From: Halorubrum aquaticum
GTDB taxonomy: Archaea; Halobacteriota; Halobacteria; Halobacteriales; Haloferacaceae
Reading direction: 5' to 3'
NCBI RefSeq assembly: GCF_900113615.1
Contig: NZ_FOPZ01000021.1
Coordinates: 1-62,449 of the forward strand
DNA length: 62,449 nucleotides
Under the pieces are notes generated by a model, which worked only from the letters and a program-made list of their open reading frames with translations, was not told the DNA's origin and made no database searches. Shown here one piece after another: positions 28,261 through 37,631 of this stretch; position 1 is the first letter of the stretch; each line of letters opens with the position of its first letter. The position numbers were made by a program, and so were the translations under genes.

Positions 28261-29439
28261 ATGGTCGAACTTCTTCTCGTCGTCGGTCTGGCGGTCACGG
28301 TGTTCGTCGGATACAACGTCGGCGGCTCGACGACGGGGCCGGCGTTCGGGCCCGCGGTCGGTGCCGGCGTCCTCTCGAAGGTCGCGGCCGCGGCGCTGAT
28401 GTCCGTGTTCTTCTTCATCGGCGCGGGGACGCTCGGCCGGCGCGTCGTCGACACGCTAGGGAAGGAACTCGTCACGCGCGGCGACGTCTTCACCCTCGAG
28501 ACGAGCATCGTCGTGCTGTTCTTCATCGGCGGCGCGCTCTTCGTCGGCAACTACTACGGCGTCCCGGCGTCGACGTCGATGACGGCCGTGGGCGCGATAG
28601 CTGGCCTCGGCGTCGCGACCGGGAGCCTCGACTGGAGCGTGATGGGCGAGATCGCGGTCTGGTGGATCGTCGCGCCGATCATCGGCTTCTGGGTCTCGGG
28701 CGTCATCGGCCGCTACTTCTACCCGCGGATCAACCAGTGGGTGGCGATCGACACCACCGACGGACCGCTGCTGGAGTACGAGCGATCGGGAACCATTCCG
28801 CGGCCGACGCTCGGCCCGAACACGACCCGCCGGGAGGTCGGCGGCGCGGTCACCGTCGTCGCCATCGGCTGTCTGATGGCGTTCTCCTCGGGGACCTCCA
28901 ACATCGCGAACGCGATCGCGCCGCTCGTCGGCGCGGGAGTCGTCGACATGAACCCCATGATCCTCCTCGGGAGCGCGGCCGTAGCGGTCGGCGCGTTCAC
29001 CATCGCGCGACGCACCCTCGACACCCTCGGCAACGACATCACCGACCTCCCGCTCACCGCCGCGATCGTCGTCGCGGTCGTCTCCTCGGGGATCGTCGTC
29101 GGCCTCTCCGCCATCGGGATCCCCGCCTCGTTCGTCATCATCGCGACGATGTCGATCGTCGGGCTCGGCTGGGGTCGCGCGACCCGGACGGCCACCGTCG
29201 GCCAGGGGATCCGCGGCGAGGCGGAGACCAACGTCTCCGTCGGCGCGCTGAAGGCCGACGAGCCCGGCGACGAACCGGAGGGCATCGGCGAGGAGGACCC
29301 CGCGGACATCCCGGCGGCGGCGGACCTGTTCAACCCGTCGACGACCGCCCGGATCGTGGTGTTACAGAACGTCGTCCCGCTGCTCTCGACGCTCGGCGCG
29401 CTCGTCGCGTTCGGGCTGTTGTTCCGGTTCGTTTGGTGA
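28261..29439 (+). CDS. Inorganic phosphate transporter, PiT family
   Basis: 392 residues, about ten membrane helices in two homologous halves. GYNVGGSTTGPAFGPAVGA at 17-35 and FSSGTSNIANAIAPLVGAG near 208 are the paired GxNx-type signatures of PiT permeases, which import phosphate with H+ or Na+. A charged cytoplasmic loop with an acidic run (around 315-355) precedes the final helix. CTTAACC about 30 bp upstream could be the TATA element of a short-leader transcript. Confidence 0.9.
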   Translation: MVELLLVVGLAVTVFVGYNVGGSTTGPAFGPAVGAGVLSKVAAAALMSVFFFIGAGTLGRRVVDTLGKELVTRGDVFTLETSIVVLFFIGGALFVGNYYGVPASTSMTAVGAIAGLGVATGSLDWSVMGEIAVWWIVAPIIGFWVSGVIGRYFYPRINQWVAIDTTDGPLLEYERSGTIPRPTLGPNTTRREVGGAVTVVAIGCLMAFSSGTSNIANAIAPLVGAGVVDMNPMILLGSAAVAVGAFTIARRTLDTLGNDITDLPLTAAIVVAVVSSGIVVGLSAIGIPASFVIIATMSIVGLGWGRATRTATVGQGIRGEAETNVSVGALKADEPGDEPEGIGEEDPADIPAAADLFNPSTTARIVVLQNVVPLLSTLGALVAFGLLFRFVW

Positions 29440-29472
29440 GACGGGGATCCGGGTCGCGGCGAGTCGCCCCCC

Positions 29473-30081
29473 TTACCGCCCGAACCGGCGCTGTCTGTCC
29501 TGGAAGTCGAGGACGGCCCGTAGGTAGTCCCGCCGCCGGAAGTCACGCCAGTTCACGTCCGTGAAGTAGAGCTCGGCGTACACCGACTGCCAGATGGCGA
29601 AGTCGGAGAGCCGCTCCGCGCCGGTCTTGATCACGAGGTCGGGCTCCGTCGGGAACACCAATCGGTCCGTGACGGCCGCCTCGTCGATCTCCTCGGGACG
29701 CAACTCGCCGGCGTCGACGTCGGCGGCGAGATCGCGGACCGCCGCGGCGAACTCGGCTTTCCCGCCCAGGCCGACGTTGACCCGGATCGGGGCGTCCGCC
29801 GACTCGGTGTCCTCCGGACCGCGGATCGACATCGGACGCGGCGCGTCCAGATCCCGGAACTCCCGGACGAGGGAGGGAACCACTGCCTCGTCGAGCACGG
29901 AGACGGAGACGGTCACCCGCTCGGCACCGTAATCGAACGTCCAGCCGAGCGCCGCGGCGAGCGTGTCGAACGCGCCGTCCGCGAGCAGGTCGCGCTCGGT
30001 GATGACGATCGCGACGTGCTCGGGCGGGTCCCCCTCGTGGAGGCGGTGGCGAACGCCGAGATACGCGTCGTAGAGGGCCAC
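29473..30081 (-). CDS. cis-Prenyltransferase (UppS) family paralogue lacking the catalytic Asp motif
   Basis: 202 residues. The C-terminal half, [19 protein letters not shown] then [16 protein letters not shown], is the conserved substrate-binding end of undecaprenyl diphosphate synthase homologues. The N-terminal motif, normally HVAIIMDGNGRW with the essential Asp, reads [15 protein letters not shown] here, and the protein is shorter than the usual roughly 250-300 residues. It may be an inactive partner of an active cis-prenyltransferase elsewhere, analogous to NgBR/Nus1 in eukaryotes; that is inference. It converges on the PiT gene. Confidence 0.82.
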   Translation of the reverse strand: MALYDAYLGVRHRLHEGDPPEHVAIVITERDLLADGAFDTLAAALGWTFDYGAERVTVSVSVLDEAVVPSLVREFRDLDAPRPMSIRGPEDTESADAPIRVNVGLGGKAEFAAAVRDLAADVDAGELRPEEIDEAAVTDRLVFPTEPDLVIKTGAERLSDFAIWQSVYAELYFTDVNWRDFRRRDYLRAVLDFQDRQRRFGR

Positions 30082-30156
30082 GATCGGTGATCGCTCCCCG
30101 AGGTGTAAAACCTCGCGGACGAGGGGTTTAATCGGCCGTCGTTCCTAACCCGGACG

Positions 30157-30702
30157 ATGACCGACAGCTACCGGGGGGTGTTCGGCGCGGTCCCGTACGC
30201 GATCCGCAACACCGACTCGTGGACGATGCGCGTCTACGGGGTGATCGGCGCGCTGGCGGCCGCGACCATCGCGCTCGTCGTCGCGCTCGCCCTCGTCGTC
30301 TGGATGGCCGAGACCGCCGGCGTCCCGAGCGGGACGTACCTGTTCACGCGGTCGCTGTACGTGATCCTCGGCTTCGCCGCGGTCGCCCCGCTTTTGGCCC
30401 CGCTGCTCTTCGTCGCCCGCCGCCACCGCCGGGAACTCCCGGTTTCGCCCGGCTACGACCGGAAGCTGGCGTACGCGGGCTTCCTCTTCTTGGCCTCGCT
30501 GTACCTCGGACTGATCGTCACCGCGCCCGCGGACCTGCGCGACCCGACCGAGTCGGTCCTGCTCTCGGCGCTGTACGCGCTCCCCCGGCCGGCCGGGGCG
30601 CTGTTTCCCGTTCTCGCCGCCGCGGTCGTGTTCTGGACGCACTACCGGCTCCGAAGCGGCGGGGAGGACGGCTCGAAACCCGGAAATGGCTCGACGACAT
30701 AG
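30157..30702 (+). CDS. Haloarchaeal four-helix membrane protein
   Basis: 181 residues with four hydrophobic helices (about 25-50, 65-85, 110-130 and 145-160) and Arg-rich cytoplasmic loops. No motif is recognised. Start ATG 30157 lies close to the divergent UppS-like gene (start 30081). The stop is 8 bp before the next ATG, so it is probably co-transcribed with the soluble protein that follows. Confidence 0.72.
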   Translation: MTDSYRGVFGAVPYAIRNTDSWTMRVYGVIGALAAATIALVVALALVVWMAETAGVPSGTYLFTRSLYVILGFAAVAPLLAPLLFVARRHRRELPVSPGYDRKLAYAGFLFLASLYLGLIVTAPADLRDPTESVLLSALYALPRPAGALFPVLAAAVVFWTHYRLRSGGEDGSKPGNGSTT

Positions 30703-30710
30703 CACCGACG

Positions 30711-31181
30711 ATGACCGACGAAAAGGAGGGGACCTTCCTCGTCACCCACGTCGAGGCGGACTCCGCGGTGCTCAAGGACGCTCACGACGGCCAGGTCCAC
30801 ACGCTGAGTTCGAACCCGGGACTGGCGGTCGACGACGCCGTCGAGGCGACGGTGGCTCCGGACCCGCCGATGGAGGTCACTTATCGGGTGATCGAGGTGG
30901 CGGAGCGGCGGTCGCTCTCGCTCGAGCGGAGCGAGGAGCCCCCGACGGTTCACGAACGCGAGCTCGCCGCCGACCTCCCGACGGGCGAGTTGACCCGCGA
31001 GCCGCGGGCCGGGGTCGGCGAGATCCATGTGCTGTCCCCGCCCGAGGACGCGACCGAGGAGGCGGCCGAGGACGTGCTCGAGGACCGCGAGGGGACGCTC
31101 TCGCGGGCCGCCAGGCTCGGGGTGAACCGCGTCGAGGTCCGGGCGGAACCCGGCGTGCTCAGCGTGCGGTACCTGCCCTGA
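30711..31181 (+). CDS. Conserved haloarchaeal soluble protein (DUF5812-like)
   Basis: 156 residues. The N-terminal FLVTHVEADSAVLKDAHDGQVHTL resembles a small OB/TRAM-like barrel, and EDVLEDREGTLSRAARLGVNRVEV is a helical C-terminal module. No catalytic residues are apparent. The family assignment rests on recalled similarity to haloarchaeal DUF5812 proteins and is tentative. It is the last gene before secF, separated by 82 bp with its own TATA-like sequence near 31233. Confidence 0.7.
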   Translation: MTDEKEGTFLVTHVEADSAVLKDAHDGQVHTLSSNPGLAVDDAVEATVAPDPPMEVTYRVIEVAERRSLSLERSEEPPTVHERELAADLPTGELTREPRAGVGEIHVLSPPEDATEEAAEDVLEDREGTLSRAARLGVNRVEVRAEPGVLSVRYLP

Positions 31182-31263
31182 GTTCGGGTCCGGCCCGTGG
31201 CGTCGTTTTCGACCGACTCGGGAGATAAGAAGGCTTATTCGGGCTCACGGACGAACCCGTTTC

Positions 31264-32148
31264 ATGACAGCGATCGAGGTACCGGAGGTCGATTACACCG
31301 AGTACTCGAACCGGCAGCTCGTGCTCGTGCCGCTCGCGGTGCTCGCGCTGGCGATAGTCGTCATCGGTGGGTGGTACGCCGTCACGGGTGCGCCGGCGAC
31401 GCTCGGGCTGGAGTTCACCGGCGGCGTGGAGCTCCGGATCGCCGACGACGGAAGCGGTGACGTCGAGGAACGGATCGAGACGGCGTTCGACCGCGAGCCC
31501 GACTCGATCCGGTCGATCCCCGCCGACGACGTGTACGTCGTGACGTTCCAGGCGGCCGACGACGACCCGGACGGGTTGGCGAGCGATCTCCAGGACCAGG
31601 CGGACGCCGCGGGGCTCTCGACCGAGGCCATCGATCAGGTGTCGGCGAGCTTCGCGTCGGACACCGCGCGGACCGCGATATTCGGGATCGGGCTCGCGTT
31701 CCTCGGCATGAGCGTGCTCGTGTTCGCGCTGTTCCGGACGTTCGTGCCCTCCATCGCGGTCGTCGCCTCCGCGTTCTCGGACCTGGTCATCCCCGTCGCC
31801 GCGATGAACCTGCTCGGCATCGAGATGACCCTCGGGATCGTCGCGGCGCTTCTCATGATCATCGGCTACAGCGTCGACTCGGACATCCTGTTGAACAACT
31901 CCGTGTTGCGGCGGACCGGCGAGTTCTACGAGTCCGTGAACCGGGCGATGCGGACCGGGGTGACGATGACGGTCACCTCCATGGCCGCGATGATCGTCAT
32001 GGCGGTCGTCGCGACGCTCTTCGGGATCGGACTCCTGCGTGACATCGGGATCATCCTCGCGATCGGGCTCTGTGCGGACCTGATGAACACGTACCTGTTG
32101 AACGTGGCGCTGCTTCGCTGGTACAAGTTCGAGGGGGTGAAACGCTGA
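31264..32148 (+). CDS. secF: Protein translocase subunit SecF
   Basis: 294 residues with six membrane helices. GLEFTGGVELRI near residue 50 is the SecF/SecD signature before the extracytoplasmic domain; FALFRTFVPSIAVVASAFSDLVI and SVDSDILLNNSVLRRTGEF are SecF landmarks. With SecD it uses the proton gradient to help Sec-dependent export. The TGATG overlap with secD (1 nt) indicates coupling; the secF-secD order is characteristic of haloarchaea. A TTATTC box about 28 bp upstream suggests a leaderless start. Confidence 0.96.
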   Translation: MTAIEVPEVDYTEYSNRQLVLVPLAVLALAIVVIGGWYAVTGAPATLGLEFTGGVELRIADDGSGDVEERIETAFDREPDSIRSIPADDVYVVTFQAADDDPDGLASDLQDQADAAGLSTEAIDQVSASFASDTARTAIFGIGLAFLGMSVLVFALFRTFVPSIAVVASAFSDLVIPVAAMNLLGIEMTLGIVAALLMIIGYSVDSDILLNNSVLRRTGEFYESVNRAMRTGVTMTVTSMAAMIVMAVVATLFGIGLLRDIGIILAIGLCADLMNTYLLNVALLRWYKFEGVKR

Positions 32149-33758
32149 TGTTCGAACGGGTAAAGGAGAACTGGCGGGTTCTCCTCCTCGTCGTGGTCGT
32201 GCTCGGGTCGACCGTCGCGCTCTTCGCCCCGCAGTTCGCGCCCCAGACGGCTCCCGGGGAGTCCCAGGGCGACGCGACACAGGGGATAACGAACCTCCAG
32301 TACGGGCTCGATCTGGCCGGCGGGACGCGGATCCGGGCACCGCTTCTCGGCTACACCGCGACGGGCGTGTCCTTCGACGGCGAGAACCCCTCACAGGTCG
32401 CGAGCGACGTCGCCGCCGAGCTCGAGGACACCTCGACGGTCGACGTCAACGCGGTCCTGAACGCGGAGGGGGGCAGCGAGGTGGAGGTCACGGACGCCTC
32501 GGTGAGCGAATCGGAGTTCCGCGCGGCGATGGACGCCTCCGGCTACGCCTACGACGGGATCAGGAGCGGCGTGACCCAGGAGAGCCGCGACGCCGCGGAA
32601 CAGGTCATCCAGGACAAGATCAACGAGGCGGGACTCTCCGGCGGGAGCGTCCAGCAGGTCCAGTCGATCACCGGCGAGTACTTCCTGCTGATCGAGGTGC
32701 CCGGCCAGGGTCGACAGGACGTGATCGACCTCCTCGAGGAGCGCGGGACCGTCCAGATCGCCATCGCGTATCCGAACTCGTCGGCCGACGACGGGACCGC
32801 GGTCGAGGAGGAGGTACTGACTCAGGACGACTTCGAGGACATCGGGACCGCGAGCCGACGGGAGGGGACCAGCGGGGCGTACGTCCCGGTCTCCGTGATC
32901 AACGAGGCTCCGGAGGGAGAGACGTCGCCCGCTCACCGGTTCCAGAACGCGGCCACCGAGTACGGCGTCGCGAGCACCTCGGGCGGCGCGCGCTGTAACT
33001 ACGACATGGAGGCCGACGCGCTCGGCGAGGGCAGCGACTCCTGTCTGTTGCTCGTCGTCGACGGCGAGGTCGTCAACGCGTTCGGGATGGAGGACGGCCT
33101 CGCCCGGAGCATGGCGAGCGGGGGCTGGGCCGACAGCGGCAACTTCCGACTGACGACCACCTCCTTCGCCGACGCCCAGACCATCTCGATCAACCTCCGT
33201 GCGGGCGCGCTCCCCGCCGAACTCGACATCAGTGGGCAGGGGACCTCCTCGACCATCTCGGCGACGCAGGGGGAGAACTTCCGGCTCTACTCGGCGATAA
33301 CCGGCGTCTTCGCGGTGTTCGCGGTCGCCGGCATGGTGTTCCTCCGCTACCGCGAGCCGAAGGTGGCGCTGCCGATGATCGTCACCGCGCTCGCGGAGGT
33401 GTACGCGCTGCTCGGGTTCGCGGCGCTCGTGGGATACCCGCTCGAACTCGCGGTCATCGCCGGCTTCATCGCCGTGGTCGGGACCGGGGTCGACGACCTC
33501 GTGATCATCGCCGACGAGGTGATGAGCGAGGGCGAGGTCAACTCCCGGACGGTGTTCGACTCCCGGTTCCGCCGGGCGTTCTGGGTGATCGGCGCGGCCG
33601 CCGCGACGACGATCGTCGCCATGTCGCCGCTGATGGTGTTGAGCCTCGGCGACCTCTCCGGGTTCGCGATCTTCACCATCCTCGGCGTCCTCATCGGCGT
33701 GTTGGTCACTCGACCCGCGTACGGCGACATCCTCCGTCGACTGTTGACCGTCCGGTGA
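32148..33758 (+). CDS. secD: Protein translocase subunit SecD
   Basis: 536 residues. One N-terminal helix is followed by YGLDLAGGTRIRAPLLGY (SecD P1 start), a large extracytoplasmic domain, then five helices with VGTGVDDLVIIADEV near residue 447, the counterpart of the proton-relay segment. The extracytoplasmic domain includes LPAELDISGQGTSS, the typical end of the P1 region. It partners SecF encoded directly upstream. Confidence 0.96.
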   Translation: MFERVKENWRVLLLVVVVLGSTVALFAPQFAPQTAPGESQGDATQGITNLQYGLDLAGGTRIRAPLLGYTATGVSFDGENPSQVASDVAAELEDTSTVDVNAVLNAEGGSEVEVTDASVSESEFRAAMDASGYAYDGIRSGVTQESRDAAEQVIQDKINEAGLSGGSVQQVQSITGEYFLLIEVPGQGRQDVIDLLEERGTVQIAIAYPNSSADDGTAVEEEVLTQDDFEDIGTASRREGTSGAYVPVSVINEAPEGETSPAHRFQNAATEYGVASTSGGARCNYDMEADALGEGSDSCLLLVVDGEVVNAFGMEDGLARSMASGGWADSGNFRLTTTSFADAQTISINLRAGALPAELDISGQGTSSTISATQGENFRLYSAITGVFAVFAVAGMVFLRYREPKVALPMIVTALAEVYALLGFAALVGYPLELAVIAGFIAVVGTGVDDLVIIADEVMSEGEVNSRTVFDSRFRRAFWVIGAAAATTIVAMSPLMVLSLGDLSGFAIFTILGVLIGVLVTRPAYGDILRRLLTVR

Positions 33759-33821
33759 GGGTCCGTCGACGAACCCGGCTCGCCCGCGACGCTTAACCGC
33801 CGCGCGTCGGAATCGGGAGGC

Positions 33822-34328
33822 ATGCTCGTCGTCCTCTCGGACACCCACAGCACCGACGGCCCGAAGCTCCGCGGGCGGACCCGCGAGGCGGTCGAGGAGG
33901 CCGACCTCGTCGTCCACGCGGGCGACTTCTATCGCGAACCCGTCCTCGACGCGTTCGAGCGGGCGGCGGGCTCGCTCCGGGCCGTGTTCGGCAACAACGA
34001 CGGGGCGGCGATCCGCGACCGACTCCCGGAGGTCCGCACCGTCGAGTTCGGCGGCGTCCGGTTCGCCGTGACGCACAGACACCGGAGCGGCGACACCGGT
34101 CTCGTCATGCTCGCTCGCGGCCGCGACGCCGACGCCGTCGTCTGCGGACACTCCCACCGACCGCGTTTCGACGACTCGCCCGCGGTCCCGATCCTGAACC
34201 CGGGGAGCCACGCCCAGCCGCGCGGGAACCGACCGGCTCACGCGGAGCTCGAGTCGGCGGACGGCGGGCTCGACGGTCGGCTCGTCACGCCCGGCGGCGA
34301 GACGTTCGAGCGGTTCCGGATCGACTAG
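33822..34328 (+). CDS. YfcE/MJ0936-type metallophosphoesterase
   Basis: 168 residues, the size of the MJ0936/YfcE subfamily. Metal-binding motifs occur in order: SDTHS (6-10), VHAGDF, FGNNDG, THRH and CGHSHRPRF. These coordinate a binuclear centre that hydrolyses phosphodiesters; the natural substrate is unknown. It has its own short upstream region after secD. Confidence 0.9.
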   Translation: MLVVLSDTHSTDGPKLRGRTREAVEEADLVVHAGDFYREPVLDAFERAAGSLRAVFGNNDGAAIRDRLPEVRTVEFGGVRFAVTHRHRSGDTGLVMLARGRDADAVVCGHSHRPRFDDSPAVPILNPGSHAQPRGNRPAHAELESADGGLDGRLVTPGGETFERFRID

Positions 34329-34753
34329 CGGCGTGCGACGCCGAGAGAAAGAGCGCACGCGTCCGTCCCGCGTCTCGACGGAGGGGGATCGGTCGGACGC
34401 GGCGGGGACGGACGGCCACGACTCCCCGCTCCGGCCGGTCGGATGGACGGTCGTCGGGGGAACGACCGCCGTCCCGGAGGCGTCGACCGTCCGGACGACG
34501 GGGGATCGTCCGAACGGACGGAGGGCGGACGTGTGCCTCGATCGCAGGGGGGATTCCCGGGTACCGGTGTCGATCGGTACTCGGCGGAGGGCCGAAGCGG
34601 GGGTCGCACTTGCGTATCGTCGGGGTATCGTATTATAGGTGTTCGAGGCACAAAGACGCGTTTTAGTGACCGTCCCGATCGGCGGCTCGTCCGTCACGTC
34701 CGACCGATCGCCGGGTCGAAACGCCTAACTCGGTGCCGACGGTTACTAGTCGT
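34329..34753. other. Intergenic region without a supported gene
   Basis: 425 bp. Short ORFs on both strands here are Arg/Pro-rich and look like non-coding GC-rich sequence. A TATTATA motif at 34629-34635 could be a promoter, but it is about 120 bp before the next start. No repeat box of the dispersed family is present. Confidence 0.6.
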
Positions 34754-34882
34754 ATGATATCGGTCGAGCCGCTGTTCGTGCTCGTTCTCGTCGGTCTGCT
34801 CGGGCTGTTCTTCTTCGGCTTCCTCCTCGTCCGGCGCACCCTGATGGGGCTGCGTGAAGGCTACGAGGACGGGCAGCGATAA
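34754..34882 (+). CDS. Small single-pass membrane protein upstream of a PiT gene
   Basis: 42 residues: MISVEPLFVLVLVGLLGLFF, then GFLLVRRTLMGLREGYEDGQR. One membrane helix is followed by a basic-then-acidic tail with REGYEDG. The stop is 2 bp before the ATG of the PiT-type permease, so the two are certainly co-transcribed. Small proteins of this form are recurrent beside haloarchaeal permeases; a regulatory or assembly subunit is a guess. Confidence 0.75.
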   Translation: MISVEPLFVLVLVGLLGLFFFGFLLVRRTLMGLREGYEDGQR

Positions 34883-34884
34883 CG

Positions 34885-36063
34885 ATGGTCGTCGTCACGA
34901 CCCTCACGCTTCTCGTCGCCGGCGTCGCGAGTCTCTTCATGGCGTGGTCCATCGGTGCCGGCTCCTCCGGGTCGACGCCGTTCGCGCCGGCCGTCGGAGC
35001 CAACGCCATCTCGGTGATGCGCGCGGGCCTCGTCGTCGGCGTCCTCGGCCTCCTCGGGGCGATCCTCCAGGGCGCGAACGTCACCGAGGCGGTCGGGACG
35101 GAGCTGATCGGGGGGGTCACGCTCACCGCCACCGCCGCCATCGTCGCGCTCGTCACCGCCGCGGTGCTCGTCGCCATCGGCGTCTTCGCCGGCTACCCGA
35201 TCGCGACCGCGTTCACCGTCACCGGCGCGGTCGTCGGCGTCGGCCTCGCGATGGGCGGTGACCCCGCGTGGCCGAAGTACACCGAGATCCTCACGCTGTG
35301 GGTCCTTACCCCGTTCGTCGGCGGCGGGATCGCCTACGGCGTCGCCCGGGCGCTGATCGGCGACCGCCTCCCGGAGCGCGCGCTCACGGCGGCGCTGGCC
35401 GGCGTGGTCGGCGCGATCGTCGCCAACGTCGGGTTCGCGCTGCTCGGCTCCGACGGCGAGCAGGCGTCGATCGCCGAGGTCGTCGGCACCGAGCTCGGGA
35501 TCCCCGGCGGAGCGGGCGTCCTCGCCGTCACGGCCGCGATGGCGGCGATCGTCGCCGCCGTGGTGTACCTCGACATCGGTCGGGACCGCGCCGGCGCACA
35601 GCGCCGCTTCCTGCTCGCGATGGGCGGGCTCGTGGCGTTCTCGGCCGGCGGATCGCAGGTCGGCCTCGCGATCGGGCCGCTCGTGCCGATCTTCTCCGAC
35701 GTGGGCGTGCCGCTGTGGGCGCTTCTCGTCGGCGGCGGCGTCGGCCTGCTCGCCGGGTCGTGGACCGGCGCGCCGCGGATGATCAAGGCGATCTCACAGG
35801 ACTACGCCTCGATGGGACCGCGGCGGTCGATCTCGGCGCTCATCCCGTCGTTCGCCATCGCCCAGACCGCGGTCGCGTTCGGGATCCCCGTCTCGTTCAA
35901 CGAGATCATCGTCTCGGCGATCGTCGGCGCGGGATACGCCGCCGGCGACGCGGGCGTGAGCCGGTCGAAGATGGGGTACACCGTGCTCGCGTGGGTCGCG
36001 TCGCTCGCCGGGTCGTTGGCGCTCGGGTTCGGCGTCTACTCCGCGGTACGGTTGGCGTTGTGA
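34885..36063 (+). CDS. PiT-family transporter (second copy, divergent)
   Basis: 392 residues, about ten to eleven helices. SIGAGSSGSTPFAPAVGANAIS near residues 22-43 and FSAGGSQVGLAIGPLVPIF near 250 align with the repeated PiT signatures, although the second lacks the usual SHxxNDxxN-like residues. It is clearly diverged from the PiT protein at 28.3 kb. The substrate is probably phosphate or a related anion; the altered signature leaves that open. Encoded with a 42-residue membrane protein. Confidence 0.85.
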   Translation: MVVVTTLTLLVAGVASLFMAWSIGAGSSGSTPFAPAVGANAISVMRAGLVVGVLGLLGAILQGANVTEAVGTELIGGVTLTATAAIVALVTAAVLVAIGVFAGYPIATAFTVTGAVVGVGLAMGGDPAWPKYTEILTLWVLTPFVGGGIAYGVARALIGDRLPERALTAALAGVVGAIVANVGFALLGSDGEQASIAEVVGTELGIPGGAGVLAVTAAMAAIVAAVVYLDIGRDRAGAQRRFLLAMGGLVAFSAGGSQVGLAIGPLVPIFSDVGVPLWALLVGGGVGLLAGSWTGAPRMIKAISQDYASMGPRRSISALIPSFAIAQTAVAFGIPVSFNEIIVSAIVGAGYAAGDAGVSRSKMGYTVLAWVASLAGSLALGFGVYSAVRLAL

Positions 36064-36114
36064 TCGGTAGACCGATGTCTCGGATCGGCCGTTCAATGTA
36101 AGATCGTTACCTGC

Positions 36115-36385
36115 GGCGAACACCGCCAAAGCCCCAGCCGCGAGGACTCGCGCGGCTCGTTGCGCTCCTCGCTCAGTCGCTATCGCTCCTTCGCTGCGGT
36201 GCTTACTTCGCCGTGCTTCGTCCTCGCACCTGCCCCTTTGAGTCCCACCCGACAGCCCCGCACAGCCCCGCACCTCGCGCCTCCCCAGCCTCGTCGACCG
36301 ACCTTCGCTCCGCTCCGGCCGGTCGACTCCCTCGCGCGGACTCCTCGCACCCTTCGGGCGCTCGGAGGCGCGCGCCACCGCGTCT
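36115..36385 (+). repeat. Dispersed intergenic repeat, copy C
   Basis: Fills the 331-bp gap after the PiT gene; no gene seen. Boxes: CCAAAGCCCCAGCCGCGAGG, TGCCCCTTTGAGTCCCACCC, then CCTCCCCAGCCTCG. Hairpin 1 at 36293-36327 has an 8-bp stem GTCGACCG/CGGTCGAC. Hairpin 2 at 36341-36367 has CTCC/GGAG outside a GCACCC/GGGCGC stem. It uses different bases from copies A and B yet keeps pairing. Confidence 0.85.
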
Positions 36386-36394
36386 TGTTTCCGC

Positions 36395-37546
36395 TCAGTC
36401 GCTCGGGTAGGTCGGCAGTCTCCCGGAGCGGGCGCTCCCCTCGACGAACGGGAGGTCGGTCCGGGTCGCGTTCGTCTCCGCGCCGCCGACGCGTACGGTG
36501 ACCGACTCCGCGGCCGCCTCGAAGTCGACGAGCGCGAAGGCGATGGGTTCCTCGAGGGCGGGGCCGACGGCCGCGCGGGTCACCTCGCCGACCGCCGCGT
36601 CGCCCTCGAAGACGGCCGCGCCGGGGTCGGGGAGGCGCTCCGTGACGCCGTCGGGGTCCGCGTCGCCGTCGACGGCCGCGAGGTCGTCGACGAGGCCGTC
36701 GAGGGCGAGCCCGACCAGTCGCCGGCTGGGTCGGCCCTGGTTCTCGACGCGGGAAACGACCTCCTGGCCGACGTAACATCCCTTCTCGAAGTCGAGGGCG
36801 TTCCGGATCCCGAGGACGTTCGGGATCGTCCCCTCGAGTTCGTGTTCGAAAAGGGGCGTGCCCGCCTCCAGACTGAGCGCGTCCCACGTCCGGTAGCCGA
36901 ACGGGGCGGCGTTGAGCCCGCGGTTGACGAGCGTGTCGAACACCTCGGGGGCGTCCGCGGCCGCACACACCACCTCGTAGCCCTCCTCGCCGAGCGGCGC
37001 GTCGCTCGCGATCACGGTGACGCCGGCGTCGACCATCGAGCCGCGGACGAACGTCAGCGGCTCCTCGGGAGCGCCCGGTCCGCCGAGCACCGAGGCGACC
37101 TTCTCCGTCGATTTGGGGCCGTGAACGCCGAACACGCCGAAGTCCTCCGAGACGTCCTCGATCTCGACGTCCTGGATGAAGACCTTTCCCGACCAGTCCT
37201 CGAGGACGGGGTCGGCGCGCTCGGGGGGGACGAAGACGAGCAGCCGCTCGTCCGCGTTGTAGACGTACATGTCCGTCTCGATCCCGCCCTGCGGGTCACA
37301 CAGCAGCGCGTAGACGCCGCGGCCGTCCTCGGCCGGAACGCGGTTGCTGACGGCGTTGTCGACGAACTCCACCCGGTCGTCGCCCGTGACCGAGAGCACG
37401 CCGTATCCCATCTCTATCGCGCCGACGACGTTCCTGACGGCCTTCCCGACGCGGGCGGGCTTGCCGTAGTGGTCGACGACCTGTCTGCCCCCGCGGTCGC
37501 GGTAGATCGCGCCGTGATCGGCGTGGGCGTCGGAGACGAGCGTCAT
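36395..37546 (-). CDS. ygfZ: GcvT/YgfZ-like folate-binding protein
   Basis: 383 residues of the aminomethyltransferase fold. FEKGCYVGQEVVSRVENQG near residue 265 is the K-G-C-Y-x-G-Q-E signature of YgfZ/IBA57 proteins, which act in Fe-S enzyme maintenance with tetrahydrofolate rather than in glycine cleavage. GVLSVTGDDRVEFVDNAVSNRVPAEDG is the N-terminal landmark. Haloarchaeal databases often call it aminomethyltransferase; the KGC motif favours YgfZ. The start at ATG 37546 gives MTLVSDAHADHGAIYRD. Confidence 0.85.
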   Translation of the reverse strand: MTLVSDAHADHGAIYRDRGGRQVVDHYGKPARVGKAVRNVVGAIEMGYGVLSVTGDDRVEFVDNAVSNRVPAEDGRGVYALLCDPQGGIETDMYVYNADERLLVFVPPERADPVLEDWSGKVFIQDVEIEDVSEDFGVFGVHGPKSTEKVASVLGGPGAPEEPLTFVRGSMVDAGVTVIASDAPLGEEGYEVVCAAADAPEVFDTLVNRGLNAAPFGYRTWDALSLEAGTPLFEHELEGTIPNVLGIRNALDFEKGCYVGQEVVSRVENQGRPSRRLVGLALDGLVDDLAAVDGDADPDGVTERLPDPGAAVFEGDAAVGEVTRAAVGPALEEPIAFALVDFEAAAESVTVRVGGAETNATRTDLPFVEGSARSGRLPTYPSD

Positions 37547-37631
37547 GGCTCCCTCCAGTCGCGGCACGGTCAAAAGGTCGCGGTTCGCGGGTGACGGTTC
37601 TGCGACCGGTTCGCGGACGTCGGTCTCCGGC

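Noticed and set aside
34333-34638. Plus-strand ORF in the gap before the small membrane protein
   Set aside because: Low-complexity Arg/Gly/Thr composition, no start signals, no coupling to neighbours.
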